Origin: Paramecium tetraurelia
Taxonomy: Eukaryota; Ciliophora; Oligohymenophorea; Peniculida; Parameciidae
Assembly (NCBI RefSeq): GCF_000165425.1
Contig: NW_001799628.1
Coordinates: 292,099 to 356,098 of the forward strand
Length of the DNA stretch: 64,000 nucleotides
Direction of reading: 5' to 3'
Shown: piece by piece, positions 33,920 to 46,210 of the stretch
How positions within the stretch are numbered: the first letter of the stretch is position 1
Layout: each line of letters begins with the position of its first letter
Translations under genes and position numbers: made by a program
The notes under the pieces: model-generated
Seen by the model: the letters and a program-made list of their open reading frames with translations, nothing else
The model's database searches: none
What the model was told of the DNA's origin: nothing

Positions 33920-36900
33920 TCAATTATCTTCTAACCTTTGATTTAGTATTTCCTCAAGCAATCTTTTATCAATAAGTTTAGATAAAGCATTATCAAATCC
34001 CTGTTTTATTAGGTCTTGCTTTTAGTCTTCAGTGAAGTCACTATCAATAGCTACTATATATTATTTGGGAACTAAATATTTCTCCTCCATTTGCCTTACT
34101 TGTTATAATATCTAATGAATTCAAATGTATACCTCTATTCCTTTTTTTTGTGAAAAATTCATTTTAACTAACACTACATGAAATATTTTTTTTTCTTCAA
34201 ATATTTTATCAAATCGTTTGATTCCAGCATCTACATTTCTATCAAACTCAATTTTAGTTTTGAAATTAAATTTCATGGATGACAAAGCACTGATTTACAC
34301 ACTGGAATCATCTAATATATAAATAGTGACTATTGGATAATAGAAGGCTTTTCTATCTTATGGTTGTTTCTAAGGGACTGGTATGGCTTTGAATGAAGAA
34401 ATCTTTTGAGGCAATTAGAATTAGTCTAGATCTTTGTGAATTTAATTTATTTTCTCTTGCATATCGATGTTTGGGCTTTTCAAAATAGGCTTCCAAATAA
34501 CTACAGGAGAAGGATTCATACGATTTTCAATCAACTACTCTAAGTATTATGATTTTAATGGTTTTTCTTAAACTTCATCAAAGCTAGCTTCTAAACAAGA
34601 TTGTCTTAGAGTTTATGATATATTGGTTTCTATACCAACAAAGTATTATTTGGGTAAATTGTGTTGATTTTCGAGCTACCTTATTTCTTTAATAAACTAA
34701 AAATATTATTATAGAGTACTTATATTCCATTCTTTAATGGGAGATTAATCCTTACAATAATGAAATGATAGATCTTATTTTACTCAAATAATGACTTAAT
34801 TTTTTTGGTTGCATCTGTGCATCTTATGCTTTGATCGAATTAATGAGTCTATTTAATTTTGAAATCTAAGAAATCCGTTGAGTCATCGACTACCAAATAA
34901 GTTAGTTTCTCCAAATAGAATTACTTCACATCTACAGTTTCTTACTGTTTGATTTCCTCTGACTAGCCTTCAATTTCATTGATGGTGACTTATTTTTAGA
35001 CTTTGAAACACGGTGATCTCTCCGATCCCTAAGATTGCATAGGTTGAATAATCACTCCAAGAGAAGTCTAAGAATGCTATAACTTTTATGGTTAAGGATC
35101 TTCTTATGTAGAAGGAATGAACTTAACTGAATTTTTAAGATCATCGTTATTTTCATCTGGCTTTATTTGATTAAATTGATCACTTTATTCTAAATGCTAT
35201 ACTTTGGAATCATTTTCCCTAAGAGACCTTAATAATTAAGTTCCTTGACTCCTTTTAGGTTGTTGGACTGAGTTCATTTATTATTATTAATGAGAAGAGG
35301 TGGATCCGCCTCCAAAATTCTGTGATGATTAGATGGGTATTTATTGAATAGCATTTTACTTAAACAAGGATTGATTGGGGAATTGTTATAATTATTACAT
35401 TTATTGTTGATTAACATTGATCTCTCTTTGTTCAGGAATGGTGGTACGAAACTATTATAAATTTGGCACACTAGTATTTCTTTAGTTCTATTGTTGTTAA
35501 GCTGAGGAATCTAATATATAGATTAGAAATGATTACTGCTGGGAGAGGTTTCAAATGACTTTTGCTTTTATTTAGAATTTCTAAAATGAACATTGATTCT
35601 TTTTCCTTTAAATGTCATAATTTCAGATAGCACTTGCTCCAAAACCTTAGAAACTGCCTTTTCCACCGAATGCATTTGTGTATTGATTCTATCCTCAATA
35701 TCAAATGTAGCAACATCTGCTTACTTCAAAGTGGATGGTTTGTTAATGGGAGATAAGTTGGGACTAACAATTTTATTGGATTCCAATTTCTCCTCTTCAC
35801 TTACAACATTTGGACGGTAAGTAAATTCAAAGCATTTACAAATTTAAAATGGCTTTTATTCACTTAAGGATGTTTAAACCTTTACTGCTTCCTCATTCAG
35901 TCTAGGAGCTGGCTATGGAGCTATTCTTTGAGTGGAGGTAATCTTTTTTGTAGATTTTATCCTGAAAGCCTAGAATAATTCACTATTTATTGAATAGATT
36001 TTGGATTGGGTATCCAACTTACCCATGCTAACATAATGATCTAAAAGAACCGCTTGATATTCAGTTGTGACTCTCATCGGAATATTCATTTGAATCTTTA
36101 TGTTATCCAATCTTTCACATAATTCTATTCGCCCTTCCATTTAGTAAATCTAATGCAAAATATGAACAAATGACGTATATGTTAAATCTTCATCTTATAA
36201 AGATTACAATCTAAAATCATAACTTTTCAATGCTTCAAAGTCGAATCTCTGAAATAACATTTCTAACTCCTGAATTTAATTGTGATAATCGATTTAGATT
36301 GTTATTTGTAGTTCTTCCCCCTTAGAAATAGTAAAAGAAATTAACGAGAAATTGTTCATGTCTCTTTGAATTTATCTATCACTCTATTGGATTAATTACC
36401 TTTACGATGAAATTCCTTGCATCGCCTACTTCCTATGATGCTCCTAATAGATGTAAGATATCATTTATGTTAAAATGCCGTGCATCTTTACTATGTCAAT
36501 AAGGGCTTAATCAGGAACATCGTTCTCTATTCTTACATTGGGGTTCGTTTTGTAGATGATCTACAGACAATCAGCGAAAAATTTGAAGTAATTCTTCAAA
36601 TTGCATACGATCTAATCAGACTTCTGATAATCTGTTTTACTCAACATCGGAAATAAAGCCTACAATAATTGCTACTTAATTCCTTCCGGTTATTTAGACA
36701 GAATCTCAGAGATCTATTGGATCTTCATGATCTATAAGCTCTACGATATTCTTTCATAAATCAGAGATTAATCATCAGATTTCTCTATGAAAATTGCTTC
36801 CACTACTGAATTCTTATTGAAAACCTGCTTTCTCAAATGACAACTGATGGGCATGGGATGGCCTTAGAATGCAAAGGATACTATTATTGGATCTGTGGAT

Positions 36901-37375
36901 TCCAAGGTTTCCACAAAAACCTTTTGAAACTTCTCTTTATCGCCTTCCATCAAAATTAAATCCTAATATGTCTACACTCCATCGGATGCATATTTTTTGG
37001 CTACTAAATCGATTGATTTTGGCAGATATTTATATGAAATTGAATTTTGGAATTGTGCTTCACCATTTGAATTGAACAATATGATTCCTACTGGCAATTC
37101 AAAAAGAAGTTTTTCAATCATTTGGTTATTCTTTTTCATTCTCTCATTGTTGATCCAGATATTTTTATATGCATAGGAGTATGCTGTAACTATTAGGAGT
37201 TATATTATTTAATAAAATATCAAGAGAGCCAACAATACTATTATTTTGAATGTACTAAAATAAAATTAAATTCATACTTATAATCTTTGATTAAACACCA
37301 TTTAATGATTGTTATTGATGAAATTTTGATGATATTCTAAAAAACCATACTAAACTAATCATATTAAAATATCAT
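33920..37375 (-). CDS. Membrane-anchored PAS protein with degenerate histidine-kinase and receiver domains
   Basis: Start MIFQYDQFSMVFQNII at 37375; introns at 34112-34132, 34697-34719, 35452-35471 (20 nt) and 37255-37277. The N-terminus carries one long hydrophobic segment (IIVLLALLIFYQIIQLLIV). Residues 75-170 are PAS-like (IEKLLFELPVGIILFNSNGE, then IIVSFAFQGHPMPISCHLR). No H-box is visible. NPNVRIENDVPDQALIDIVK and following helices resemble the N-box region of HATPase but with key Asn missing. A long Gln/Ser linker leads to receiver 1 (KLTYLVVDDSTDFLDFK, FIIVRINLPLKNGIQFI) and receiver 2 (TIYILDDSSVQISALSS, VVLVKMNFSQKKGIE). In both, the phospho-acceptor Asp is replaced (Arg, Lys). About 1,090 residues; likely a non-catalytic sensor scaffold. 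Confidence 0.72.
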
Positions 37376-37959
37376 AGATTTTGAAGTCTAAATCCCAATC
37401 TGAAGAGCAAGCCTTATTATGAATTCATTGTCATTTTCTCTACTAAAGTTTAACATAGAAATCAAAACAAATACATCTATAAGATGATTGAGTAAATTCT
37501 AAACCTTACGAAGTTTCTGTTTAATGGTTAATAGCAAATGCATAATCACTAAAATAAGACAGATGGTAGGTAATTTATTATCATTGGTTTTTAAAGTGAA
37601 TCTAATTATTATTATCGATAGTGCATTTATAAAGTCATAGAAGTAGTCCTTGATTGAGTTGTGCTTTAAAAGGTGTTTGCTGAAAAACTGTGCAATTTTA
37701 TGATCGATGAATTGACACCATTTATTAAGTTTGTATTACTCATCTCCAAAATTATTATACATTTTATATTTATATATATAATAAAACCCATAAAATACAA
37801 ATTTTTTCGAAACCTTCCAAAGCAGTTAATCGCTTAAGCCAACTTCAGCATAAAGCTCTATAATAGTAGCGCTATCATGTCGTGTACGAAAATTATGAAT
37901 TTATTAAGATTTTATTATAAAGTAAATAGTTGTAATTTATATAAAATTCTTAATCAGCC
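37376..37959. other. Divergent intergenic region with a small open frame
   Basis: AT-rich. A 58-codon plus-strand frame is at 37484-37657. The rest shows no coding pattern. Promoters of the PAS gene (minus) and the SNARE gene (plus) must lie here. Confidence 0.35.
37484..37657 (+). CDS. Doubtful small ORF
   Basis: MIEQILNLTKFLFNGQQQMH to TGA, 58 codons without intron. Gln is encoded by TAA/TAG and the composition resembles local genes, but no homology is recognised and an AT-rich region with a single stop codon yields such frames by chance. Confidence 0.2.
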
Positions 37960-38689
37960 ATGTTTACAGAACTTGCATACAATGCCTCCAAAAGAATAAA
38001 TTAAATACAGACCGATCTATAAACAAGGGAAAAACTGAAATAACAGAGTAAATCGACTGGCCTCATTGATGCAGAAATCAACTCCACTATAAAATATTTA
38101 GGTGAATCTGGAAATTTAATTTAGATAATGAATTGGATTAATTGGATTTAGAAATTAAAGGATATACCGCCAATTAGAATTGCAATTTGTTGGCTAAGGA
38201 AATTTAGAAAAGGAGAAATTTATACAATGAATTAGCTTAAAAACGATAAGAAATCAAAAAACGAATTGAACAGAATCACTTAAACTATTTATAACAATAA
38301 TTGACATAAAATAAATGTACTTTGGTATGTTCTATTGATAGCAAACAAAAAGAATTATGAAAGTTTTGGGTAAATGGACGCTCTTAAGATGCACGGTGAA
38401 ATAACCGATAGATAGGATGAATATCTGAGTAAGATTAATGACAAGGTCCTTAATATCAAATATTCATCGCAAAATCTAAGCAAATAAATCAAGGAATAAA
38501 ATGGAATGATAGATTAATTACACGAAGATGTATTTTTTAATTTTTAAAGATTAGACTGATTATGCAAATTAAGCTATGAATAGATTGAAAAATAAAATGA
38601 ATTATTTTTTAGATTAATCCAGTTCTTGGAAACTATTAATAATTTTATTTTCGGAAATCTTCGTGTTTATTTTTGTAGTCATTATCTGA
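37960..38689 (+). CDS. Qc-type SNARE (syntaxin-8/BET1-like)
   Basis: Four exons; introns at 38102-38124, 38317-38341 and 38530-38554. Start MFTELAYNASKRINQIQ. The N-terminal 110 residues are helical (RINQIQTDLQTREKLKQQ, DQLDLEIKGYTANQNCN). The SNARE motif is ITDRQDEYLSKINDKVLN, IKYSSQNLSKQIKEQNGMID, QLHEDTDYANQAMNRLKN, with Gln in EQN at the zero layer. A C-terminal membrane anchor follows (WKLLIILFSEIFVFIFVVII) ending at the stop. Qc-SNAREs pair with Qa, Qb and R partners to fuse membranes along the Golgi-endosome route. Length about 215 residues is typical. This is one of the clearest calls in the window. Confidence 0.88.
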
Positions 38690-38794
38690 TTAATATGTGT
38701 ATAAGTTATAATACATTCTTTTTACAGAATACTTCATTTATGGGATGATATATGCTTCGAATAAATATAGGTTTGTTTTTCTTCAAGTTTAGCT

Positions 38795-39393
38795 TCATTG
38801 ATTTGATGTTATTGAGATTCTGAATTTAATTATGATACTACTGATTATGATTAATGTAGGGTTGTTATTATTTAATATCTCTTTCATTCTTTGAAGTGAT
38901 CTCTATATTAGTTCGCTATTGATTCTCAATTGTTAATCATTTATCTCATTCGATATAAGCTGAAATAGATTTATTACAATATAACTTCAAATGATTTTAT
39001 TTATCCTATTGAATCTTAGTGATTAATTATTGAACCTGATTTTTCTCATCTGGCTCTATTTTTTACAATAATTTCTCTTGAATAGATGGATAATGCATTT
39101 CTACTTTTTTCTATTTCGACTGTATGATTCATCAACCATTGTAATTTGTATTTAAAATATTCCTATTATTGATCTTGCTAAAATTCATAGTATTCAACTC
39201 CTTTCTAAGCAAGCATTTACAAAAAAGTTACCATATACAAATGATTCAAGGCATCTAGATTAGTAAAATTACTCAACACAAAATTGATGTCATAGCAAGA
39301 TTTATTCAGCGAAGCCATGAGGTAGATCTTTTTCTGAGGCAGAAGATTCAGAAAACTATGTAGTATTCTACTTATACTAATTTGCTGAGACAT
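38795..39393 (-). CDS. Hypothetical coiled-coil protein, exon structure uncertain
   Basis: Start MSQQISISRILHSFLNLLPQ at 39393. Helical sequence follows (KIYLMASLNKSCYDINFVLS, LDALNHLYMVTFLQMLAQK, EYYEFQQDQQQEYFKYKLQ). Further coding-like segments occur in other frames (EKNQVQQLITKIQQDKQNH; NEINDQQLRINSELIQRSL), so at least two introns are needed but not resolved. The 3' end is given as the TGA at 38795; an alternative frame would run to 38679 and overlap the SNARE gene's stop. No family recognised. Confidence 0.45.
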
Positions 39394-39507
39394 GAGTAAT
39401 AATAATTAAATTAATAACTATTAGGTGTTCTAAATTATGAAGAAAACATTTGAACACATTTGAAAACATTTGATCTTATGATAAAATAGTAATATATATA
39501 TCATCAT

Positions 39508-40683
39508 TCAATGATAATAACATGTATTTTAGTATTGCACATTCTCAAACTTGAAAAAATCAGTAGCAAACTAGAAAATTATAATACAAATACTTTGATT
39601 AGTTTAGCATTCCTCAATACGCTCTAACAAAACTATTCACAATTCATAATTTTGAAATCATTCTTTTGAAAATGCAGTCTAAGCTCAACTATTAATTGAT
39701 AATTGAACTTTTCGTATGGTATATTGCGTGCATCTACTACGTTGTTTGATTCAATCATTTTAAATAATTTTGCTACTATTCTTTCGTCTGAATCTTTGGT
39801 TGCTTAATATAAACAATTCTCCTCTTAGGCTGAAGTATAAGGACTATCGTTTTTAAACTAACTCTCTTCAGAAAATGATACATTTGGAGAATCTTATGTT
39901 TTAGGTAACTAAGTCACACTCTCTTCGTTTTCCAAGATAGAAATCTTGACTTCTTTTTTGGGAAGCAAAAATTCAAATGATTTGTTTTAATACAATTAAT
40001 TGAGTCTGGGACTTTTTAGTTACACTTATTTTTATTGAGTTGGCTGAAGATAAAATTAATTTTAATTAGATTGAGGACTCTTACTCTTATTATTTGTTTG
40101 GATGTTATTAGTTTTAGGTTTAAAAGTGAGATTTGGGTCTTTTTGCTTTGATATTTATTCGTGTTCTTTTTTTTATTGTTTGATATTGTTTGTTTATTTG
40201 GTCTATTGGTAGAGTCTATCATGAGTGTTCATATCTTCAGTCTGAAACCTTTTATTTCTAGATAGATTTCTTTCTGATTTTAGATTAGTTGGCATGGTTT
40301 TTTCTGGAGTGTGTCTTTTGGTGTTCAAATTCCTAGTTGGTGTTGATTGTTGATTTTCTTTATTTTATTGTTATTTCTTAACAGTTTCCCATTGAGAAAG
40401 AGGCTATTTGTCTTTTTCTTATTTCTATTGTATAAATTGAGGCATTTACCTTCATTTAGTCATACATCAACATTTGCTAGATGATGTTCTATTTGAGTGG
40501 TTCAACATAAGCCATGCTTAAGTAATTATCTGTGACAAAGTTAGATGCTAGTATTTCTGGATTAGAGTCTTCATATATGTTGATTTGACTATATTTATTT
40601 TCATCTAGTTCAATAGTCAAGGTAATTAGAGGTTCGCAGTGCATTTTAGTTTCGGATGTCTATTTTTACAAATACTTCTTCAT
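39508..40683 (-). CDS. Hypothetical low-complexity protein with conserved-looking C-terminus
   Basis: Start MKKYLQKQTSETKMHCE at 40683. A 25-nt intron lies near 40425-40449 and a 23-nt one near 39566-39588. The first 80 residues look folded (CEPLITLTIELDENKYSQI, NYLSMAYVEPLKQNIIQQ). The middle 200 residues are Gln/Lys/Asn/Thr-rich. The last 70 (DERIVAKLFKMIESNNVVDA, RNIPYEKFNYQLIVELRLHF) are helical and may bind a partner. No family recognised. Confidence 0.55.
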
Positions 40684-41000
40684 AAAAGTGAATTAGCTCA
40701 TTAACGAATATTTTTTATTTACTTAAAATTATTATGTGATAAGTAAAATTAATTATTACTAATAATCAAGAGAATCTCGATATTCGCTGTTTGTTTATTG
40801 TGTAAAAAGTGTAATCAATAAGGAAGCAGTAGACAAGTGTAATGTTAATTGGAAAGGTGGAATAATAATAGTTGATATTATGGTATATTTAGTGTTGAAA
40901 TAGAAATGGAAATAATATATATTGAAAATAAATATCTAGTGAATATTTTTATTAATTATATATTTATATAAGCATTTCTAGCACCCTCATAAAATCTGAA
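40684..41000. other. Divergent intergenic region
   Basis: 317 bp of A/T-rich sequence between two start codons. Shared promoter region; no specific motif. Confidence 0.4.
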
Positions 41001-42789
41001 ATGTAAAACTTTAACAATGTCATTGATTATCTAAAAGGAGAAGTGTTGGATAGAGAGGAGGAGTGGAAGAAGGAAAGACTTGAATATTAAGTAATGAGTA
41101 TTGTGATATGAAACAGACTGCAATAATGGAATTGAAGGGATAATTGGAGGAATAGAGAAATCTGAACAAATAACTAATAGAAAGACTTGAGAAATTGGAG
41201 CAATTCAAAGTTTCTTTCAAACCAATTGCAGATAATTTAAAACTACAAACAAAAAAAAAATTCCATCATCGGGTTAAGAGTGACAATGGAACATTCTTAA
41301 AAAACGAAATGAATGAACAAAAATTAATAACTCAACCAAACATCGAGAAAATATTGTAGAAGGACAAGAAGCCTCTCTTATAAAAGTAATGAATTGAATA
41401 AATCTAGCTTTCTTAAAGAGTTGAAAAATGAAGATGTTCAAGAAGAATAAGTTTAAAACTAAATTTAAATCCACTCTCCTATTAATTTGTAGTTGCTTTA
41501 AAGTGCCAAAATAAACCAAATCTTAATTAACCAAAATACATACAATACATGTTCACAAAGATAAAAACATCATCATCAAAGAAGCAACAGCAATGGAGCT
41601 TCAGAATTACTCAACTTTGCATTACAAAGGAAGAAACAAACGCTGGAAACTAGTCAGAATGAGGTGAACAGTATGAGTATGACTGAAAGAGAAATAATAG
41701 TCGGAAAGGAGATCTTCTCAACAAAAGGCTAATTGAGAAGTCATTTGGATGGAGTAAGGTCAATTATATTCCAAAATAATTATATTGTGACTTCTTCAGA
41801 GGATTGTACAATAAAATTGTGGAATCTCAATGATGTTCAATAAATGAATGCTTAGACTCATTTAGAACCCATCCAAACTATTAGATGTACATCAATATCT
41901 TCATATTAAATAGAACATGATCGACCAATTTTTACAATGACTTCCTACTTTAAATCTCCTCAAATACATTTGTATTCTGCAGGAGTTGATGGCACCATAC
42001 GATCCTATATAGTGTCTACAAATCAGTACTTTTCATGGCGTGCCCATACGGACGTGATTTGGTCATTGAAACATCATCCACATGATCAGAGATTGCTGTC
42101 GTCTTCTGCAGATGGATCTGTAAAGATGTGGAAATCTCTAGGAGTGTGTTATCAATATGATCTAATAAGGAAGGGGAATTTGAATTTGGAAATGCTGTAG
42201 AATCCTTTGGCCAATTTCACCTTTAAGAAATCTATGACTGGGTTATCCATACCTACAGCCATTGAATGGATTTGCAAGGGATTCAATGAAAATATTATTT
42301 GTGGATACAGTGACACTTTGACATTCATCGTTTATGATGTGACGACTGTTAAAGCCATTTAATAAATTAGATTTGATCTTGACAATCAATTCAATACCTT
42401 TGCTTAACCTAACAGAATTCTGTTTAATAATGAACTCAAATATATTGTTTCGGGTCATGATGATCATAAAATTAGATTTTTTGATTTGAATTCAAGCAAA
42501 GTCTGTAAGACTCTTATTGGCCATACAGATGCTGTCACTGATTTATGTTTATTCTCAAAGAATGTATATCAATTGGCGAGTGTGAGTCATGATGGAAGTA
42601 TGAGAACATGGGATATTCGAAAATTCTAATGTTTACACGAAATACCAGTAATCTAATAATTCATTATTTTAGGCACATAAATAAAAGTATGACGAAGGAA
42701 TATATACAATCACAAGCAATAACTAGTATGTAGCTACAGGAGGTGCGGATGGGATAGTTAAAATCTTTAATTATCAGGATGTCATATGA
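41001..42789 (+). CDS. Striatin-family scaffold protein
   Basis: Four exons; introns at 41091-41116, 41386-41407 and 42648-42672. Start MQNFNNVIDYLKGEVLDRE at 41001, an in-frame ATG just before the striatin coiled coil (DREEEWKKERLEYQ, then LEEQRNLNKQLIERLEKLEQ). After a Gln/Asn/Ser linker comes a seven-blade WD40 propeller: GQLRSHLDGVRSIIFQNNYI, TSSEDCTIKLWNLNDV, HTDVIWSLKHHPHDQRLLS, SADGSVKMWKS, VSGHDDHKIRFFDLNSSKV, ASVSHDGSMRTWDIRKF and AHKQKYDEGIYTI ending GGADGIVKIF. HxxKYDE and GADGxxKxF are striatin-specific. Striatins are PP2A regulatory subunits (B''') and the core of STRIPAK complexes with GCK kinases and Mob4. Confidence 0.87.
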
Positions 42790-42923
42790 ATTTAACCACT
42801 TTAAATGATATTTATCATTTGTTTAATTTTTTTATTATTAATTTGAAATTGTTCTTTTTGATTAGAAAAACAATTACATTATTGAATTACATTTACTCAT
42901 AATTTAATTATAATAATTTAAGA

Positions 42924-44610
42924 ATGGATTTATCAAACTTTAGAATTCGAACCTAAATTATTGCTTTGTTTATTATTATTGTCATCATAGTCTTGGCAAT
43001 CGTGGTTATTAGCAATATAACTCTGTTCAACTACATGTAGCAGGCCTTTTTGTCCAATTCCATGAATGTATTAATCAAAGAAACCAACAACCAATTAAAG
43101 GGCCAATTGGCTTAATACGATCTCAGATTGAAAACAATAATAAACTAAAGTATGTATATAGAGTTATGCTAAAGTATTCAGAAAACAAAGGATGTTTCAA
43201 AATATTTACTTATTTGTTGATGTGAACGAAAATATTCTCAACACTTAAACCCCATTTTACTGTCCATCCAATATATCTTCGCCAGATTCTAAATCTTTCT
43301 TTTGCCTCATGGCCTATTAATATGATTCAACTAACTATACAGAGTTATCAACATCAATCTAAAAATAGTTTTAGATCGTTTCCTTATTTCATTAAACCAT
43401 ATTGATTTTTGACGCATCCTAATTCATAGCAACAGGGATAGCTTATACCTCAGACGATTCAATCCCTATACTAGGAACTTGGCCAGCCTTAAATTCCACA
43501 TTATCCTATAATGCTCATCAAAGGTCTTGGTATGTAAGCCACTTGAAATAAATGAAAAATGGACATTAATACTAATATAGTGATTTATTTACAACAATTT
43601 TTGGCTCGTACACTATTGCCATATCACAAAATCTAACTAATAAAAATAATTAATTTGCAGGGGTAGTTTTTAATTTAATGGATTTTAATGTCTTTAAAAA
43701 AAACTTCAATGCAGATTATATCTTAACTAACAGCAAAGGTTAAATTATCATAGGATAATTCAAATACCCTCAAAATACAACTACGCCTATTTTCTTTTTT
43801 AATGAGTCAATTACCGGTTTCAATTAAGTCGATTGGGATTCAATATCCCTTAAAATTAATGACACCTCAAATTAATATGATGTTCGATCTCTAAGTAATT
43901 GCTCCCAAGATGTATCCGACTATCTCTGTAGATACAACTCATTGTACGGTTAGGAAGTCCTTATAATTGCTAAATAACTTGAATATCCTCCATATCCACC
44001 TCAAATAGTGATTATGTAAATTGTTCAATTATCATTAAAGATTCAAAAATATGACAGAACTTTACCAATAAGTTGATTAACTCAATCAAAATATATACTT
44101 TTTATTCGCATCAGAATTTTAGAAAGATATACAAATTTTGGTCATTGTTGCCGTTGGAATTATCTTTCTATTTTTAATCATTTTGAATCAAATCACCAAA
44201 TCTCTAAACCTTTTAATTAAATACTCGAAATTTTAATAGAATAACTTAATATACTTAAAGGAACAATATTAAATGAACCAATAGATTGAAGCCATAACTA
44301 ATTTCTATAATTTTAAGCAGAACTTGAGGATGATCAGATTCTCCGAAAACGCTTTAGATTAATTAACCTTGCAATATTTCTGTAAAACCTGATTTATACT
44401 GTAGAATTGCTTTCTATATTGAAGGGTCAGTAAGGAGAATTTAAGAAATCTGAAGAGTGCCTCTAATTGGAGTAAACTCCTTACCCAAAGACTCGTTATT
44501 TCTTAAAGCTCTCCCCAACTAAAACCCTACACAATTACCATTCTACTATAGATAGAAAAACTGTTAATCAAATTATTTAATATTTTTTAATAAAAAAATA
44601 GAAATATTGA
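42924..44610 (+). CDS. Cache-type membrane sensor
   Basis: Four exons; introns at 43150-43174, 44016-44040 and 44382-44404. Start MDLSNFRIRTQIIALFII. One N-terminal span (IIALFIIIVIIVLAIVVIS) precedes an extracellular domain of about 340 residues with Cache-like features (ILIFDASQFIATGIAYTSDD, NAHQRSWYVSHLKQMKNGHQ, TIFGSYTIAISQNLTN). A second span is ILVIVAVGIIFLFLIIL, followed by about 130 cytosolic residues, partly coiled coil. Cache domains bind small molecules outside the cell. No kinase or cyclase output domain is present, so it must signal through a partner. The stop lies only 15 bp before the next gene's start, unusually tight; the last exon is the least certain part. Confidence 0.72.
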
Positions 44611-44625
44611 TTAATTTATATTTCA

Positions 44626-45477
44626 ATGGGTAATCTAGAACATGGTTGTCTTTCTCGATCTTAGCAAATAACCAATATTAACAATAAGGAACGGCCTTCT
44701 CAACTTAAACGACAATACGTGTCAGAAAAAATAAGAAATTCATTTCTTTATCCAATTCCTTTAAAAGAAATATAGATCTATTCAAAAAAATTAGGAATTT
44801 CAAATTACGATCCACACAGCAAAACACTAACAAAACAAATCATTGAAGTCTCAAATCTAAACTAAAACTTGGAATTAAGCCTGTGCAGATTTCTTCTGGT
44901 AAGTTAATCATTCAATCTAAATAAAATTAGTGAAATCTTAAAGCAAAATCAAGAATTCAGATAGAGCATAAGACCAATAGAAAATGAACTCTTAAAAGAA
45001 GCAATCAGAATCATTGGAGTGGATTTCTAAAATGGATTAGTACTGTCTATAAAATTAGATAAAATCAATGTCGAAATTATTTAGCAATACCTCCTATTTT
45101 TTTTTGAATATCTGTTTTACGAGATAGCCAAAATAAACAAACTCAGCAATCATATCATTGTGGTTTATGATTTGCAGCAAGAAGCTGTAAATTAAATATT
45201 GCTTAACTTCTTGGTGAATTTAACATACAAGCATTATTTCCTAAATATTAGAAAAGTGATTCTTATAAATTTAAACATCGAAAAAGTCTCATAGGAAGCG
45301 ATTGGAATGTTGACTTCAAGCCAATATTCATATTTATTCATACCCTTAGCCAATACTGCTTATCTAGCTAGACATGTGAGAAAGTCAGAGTTATCCAATG
45401 AGTACGGAGGAGTTTATCAGAAATAAAGAAATCCCATTCCAATTACAGTAAGTGATGCTACTAAATATAAGTTATGA
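44626..45477 (+). CDS. CRAL-TRIO (Sec14-like) lipid-binding protein
   Basis: Uninterrupted frame of about 283 codons, start MGNLEHGCLSRSQQITN (Gly2 could be myristoylated). The N-terminal helix region includes ELSLCRFLLVSQSFNLNKIS, corresponding to the family's LLRFLRAR-type segment. The lipid-binding fold follows: FFFEYLFYEIAKINKLSNH, IIVVYDLQQEAVNQILLN, YFLNIRKVILINLNIEKV and ELSNEYGGVYQKQ. The last matches the LPxEYGG motif that closes Sec14 domains. Such proteins exchange phosphoinositides or hydrophobic ligands between membranes. Divergent, with the usual basic gate residues not assured. Confidence 0.68.
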
Positions 45478-46210
45478 TATATAACATGTAATATAATTTA
45501 ATGATCAATTCATAAATCAATGGATTGTTAAAATAATATAATTATATTTCCAAATAATATCTTACTCATTATTCACATAAGGTAATATTTCAAAATAAAT
45601 ATAATTTTTTTAATTAAATTTTTAATTTATGTTAATTATTTATTTCTTATATTAACTTAATAAAGAGTTGATTTTTTCAATATATTATTCTCACCCTAAC
45701 GATTTTCTGTTAATATTATGATTTCATAATTAAAAAAGTTCTTAGAAAGCCAATAGTAAAGCTAATGCTAAATAAAAATTCTGAGACATGATTTTTGAAA
45801 AATAAAATTTAACAGCCTCCTAGCCTTTGTTATCAAAAAGAGGTGTTATATTGATACTTAGCACTCCTTTAGTAGCATAACTTATGCATATTCTTGAAAT
45901 AATTATATTATAAAAAAAAAGATACTTTTGAATATACTCTTTATATTTTAGTCTAATACCAAAATGTACACTAATATTATTAGGGTTAGAGGGTCTCAAT
46001 AAAATTAGATATTTTATATGTTTAATATATTTCAATTATTATGAGTATTATTGGTAATAGAAAATGGATTGATAAATAATTAATTCAGGTCCTAAATCGT
46101 CATAGCTACTTACCTAAATGTTCAAGATATTATATTGTGTTAAGAATTAGATATTCTGAAGTTTATATGTAGAGATCATTTTATTAACAATTAATATCAT
46201 AAATAAAAAG
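45478..46210. other. Intergenic, AT-rich
   Basis: No convincing gene. A minus-strand open frame (about 45745-46035) reads continuously but has no recognised domain. Contains the promoter of the Cys-rich gene at 46211. Confidence 0.4.
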
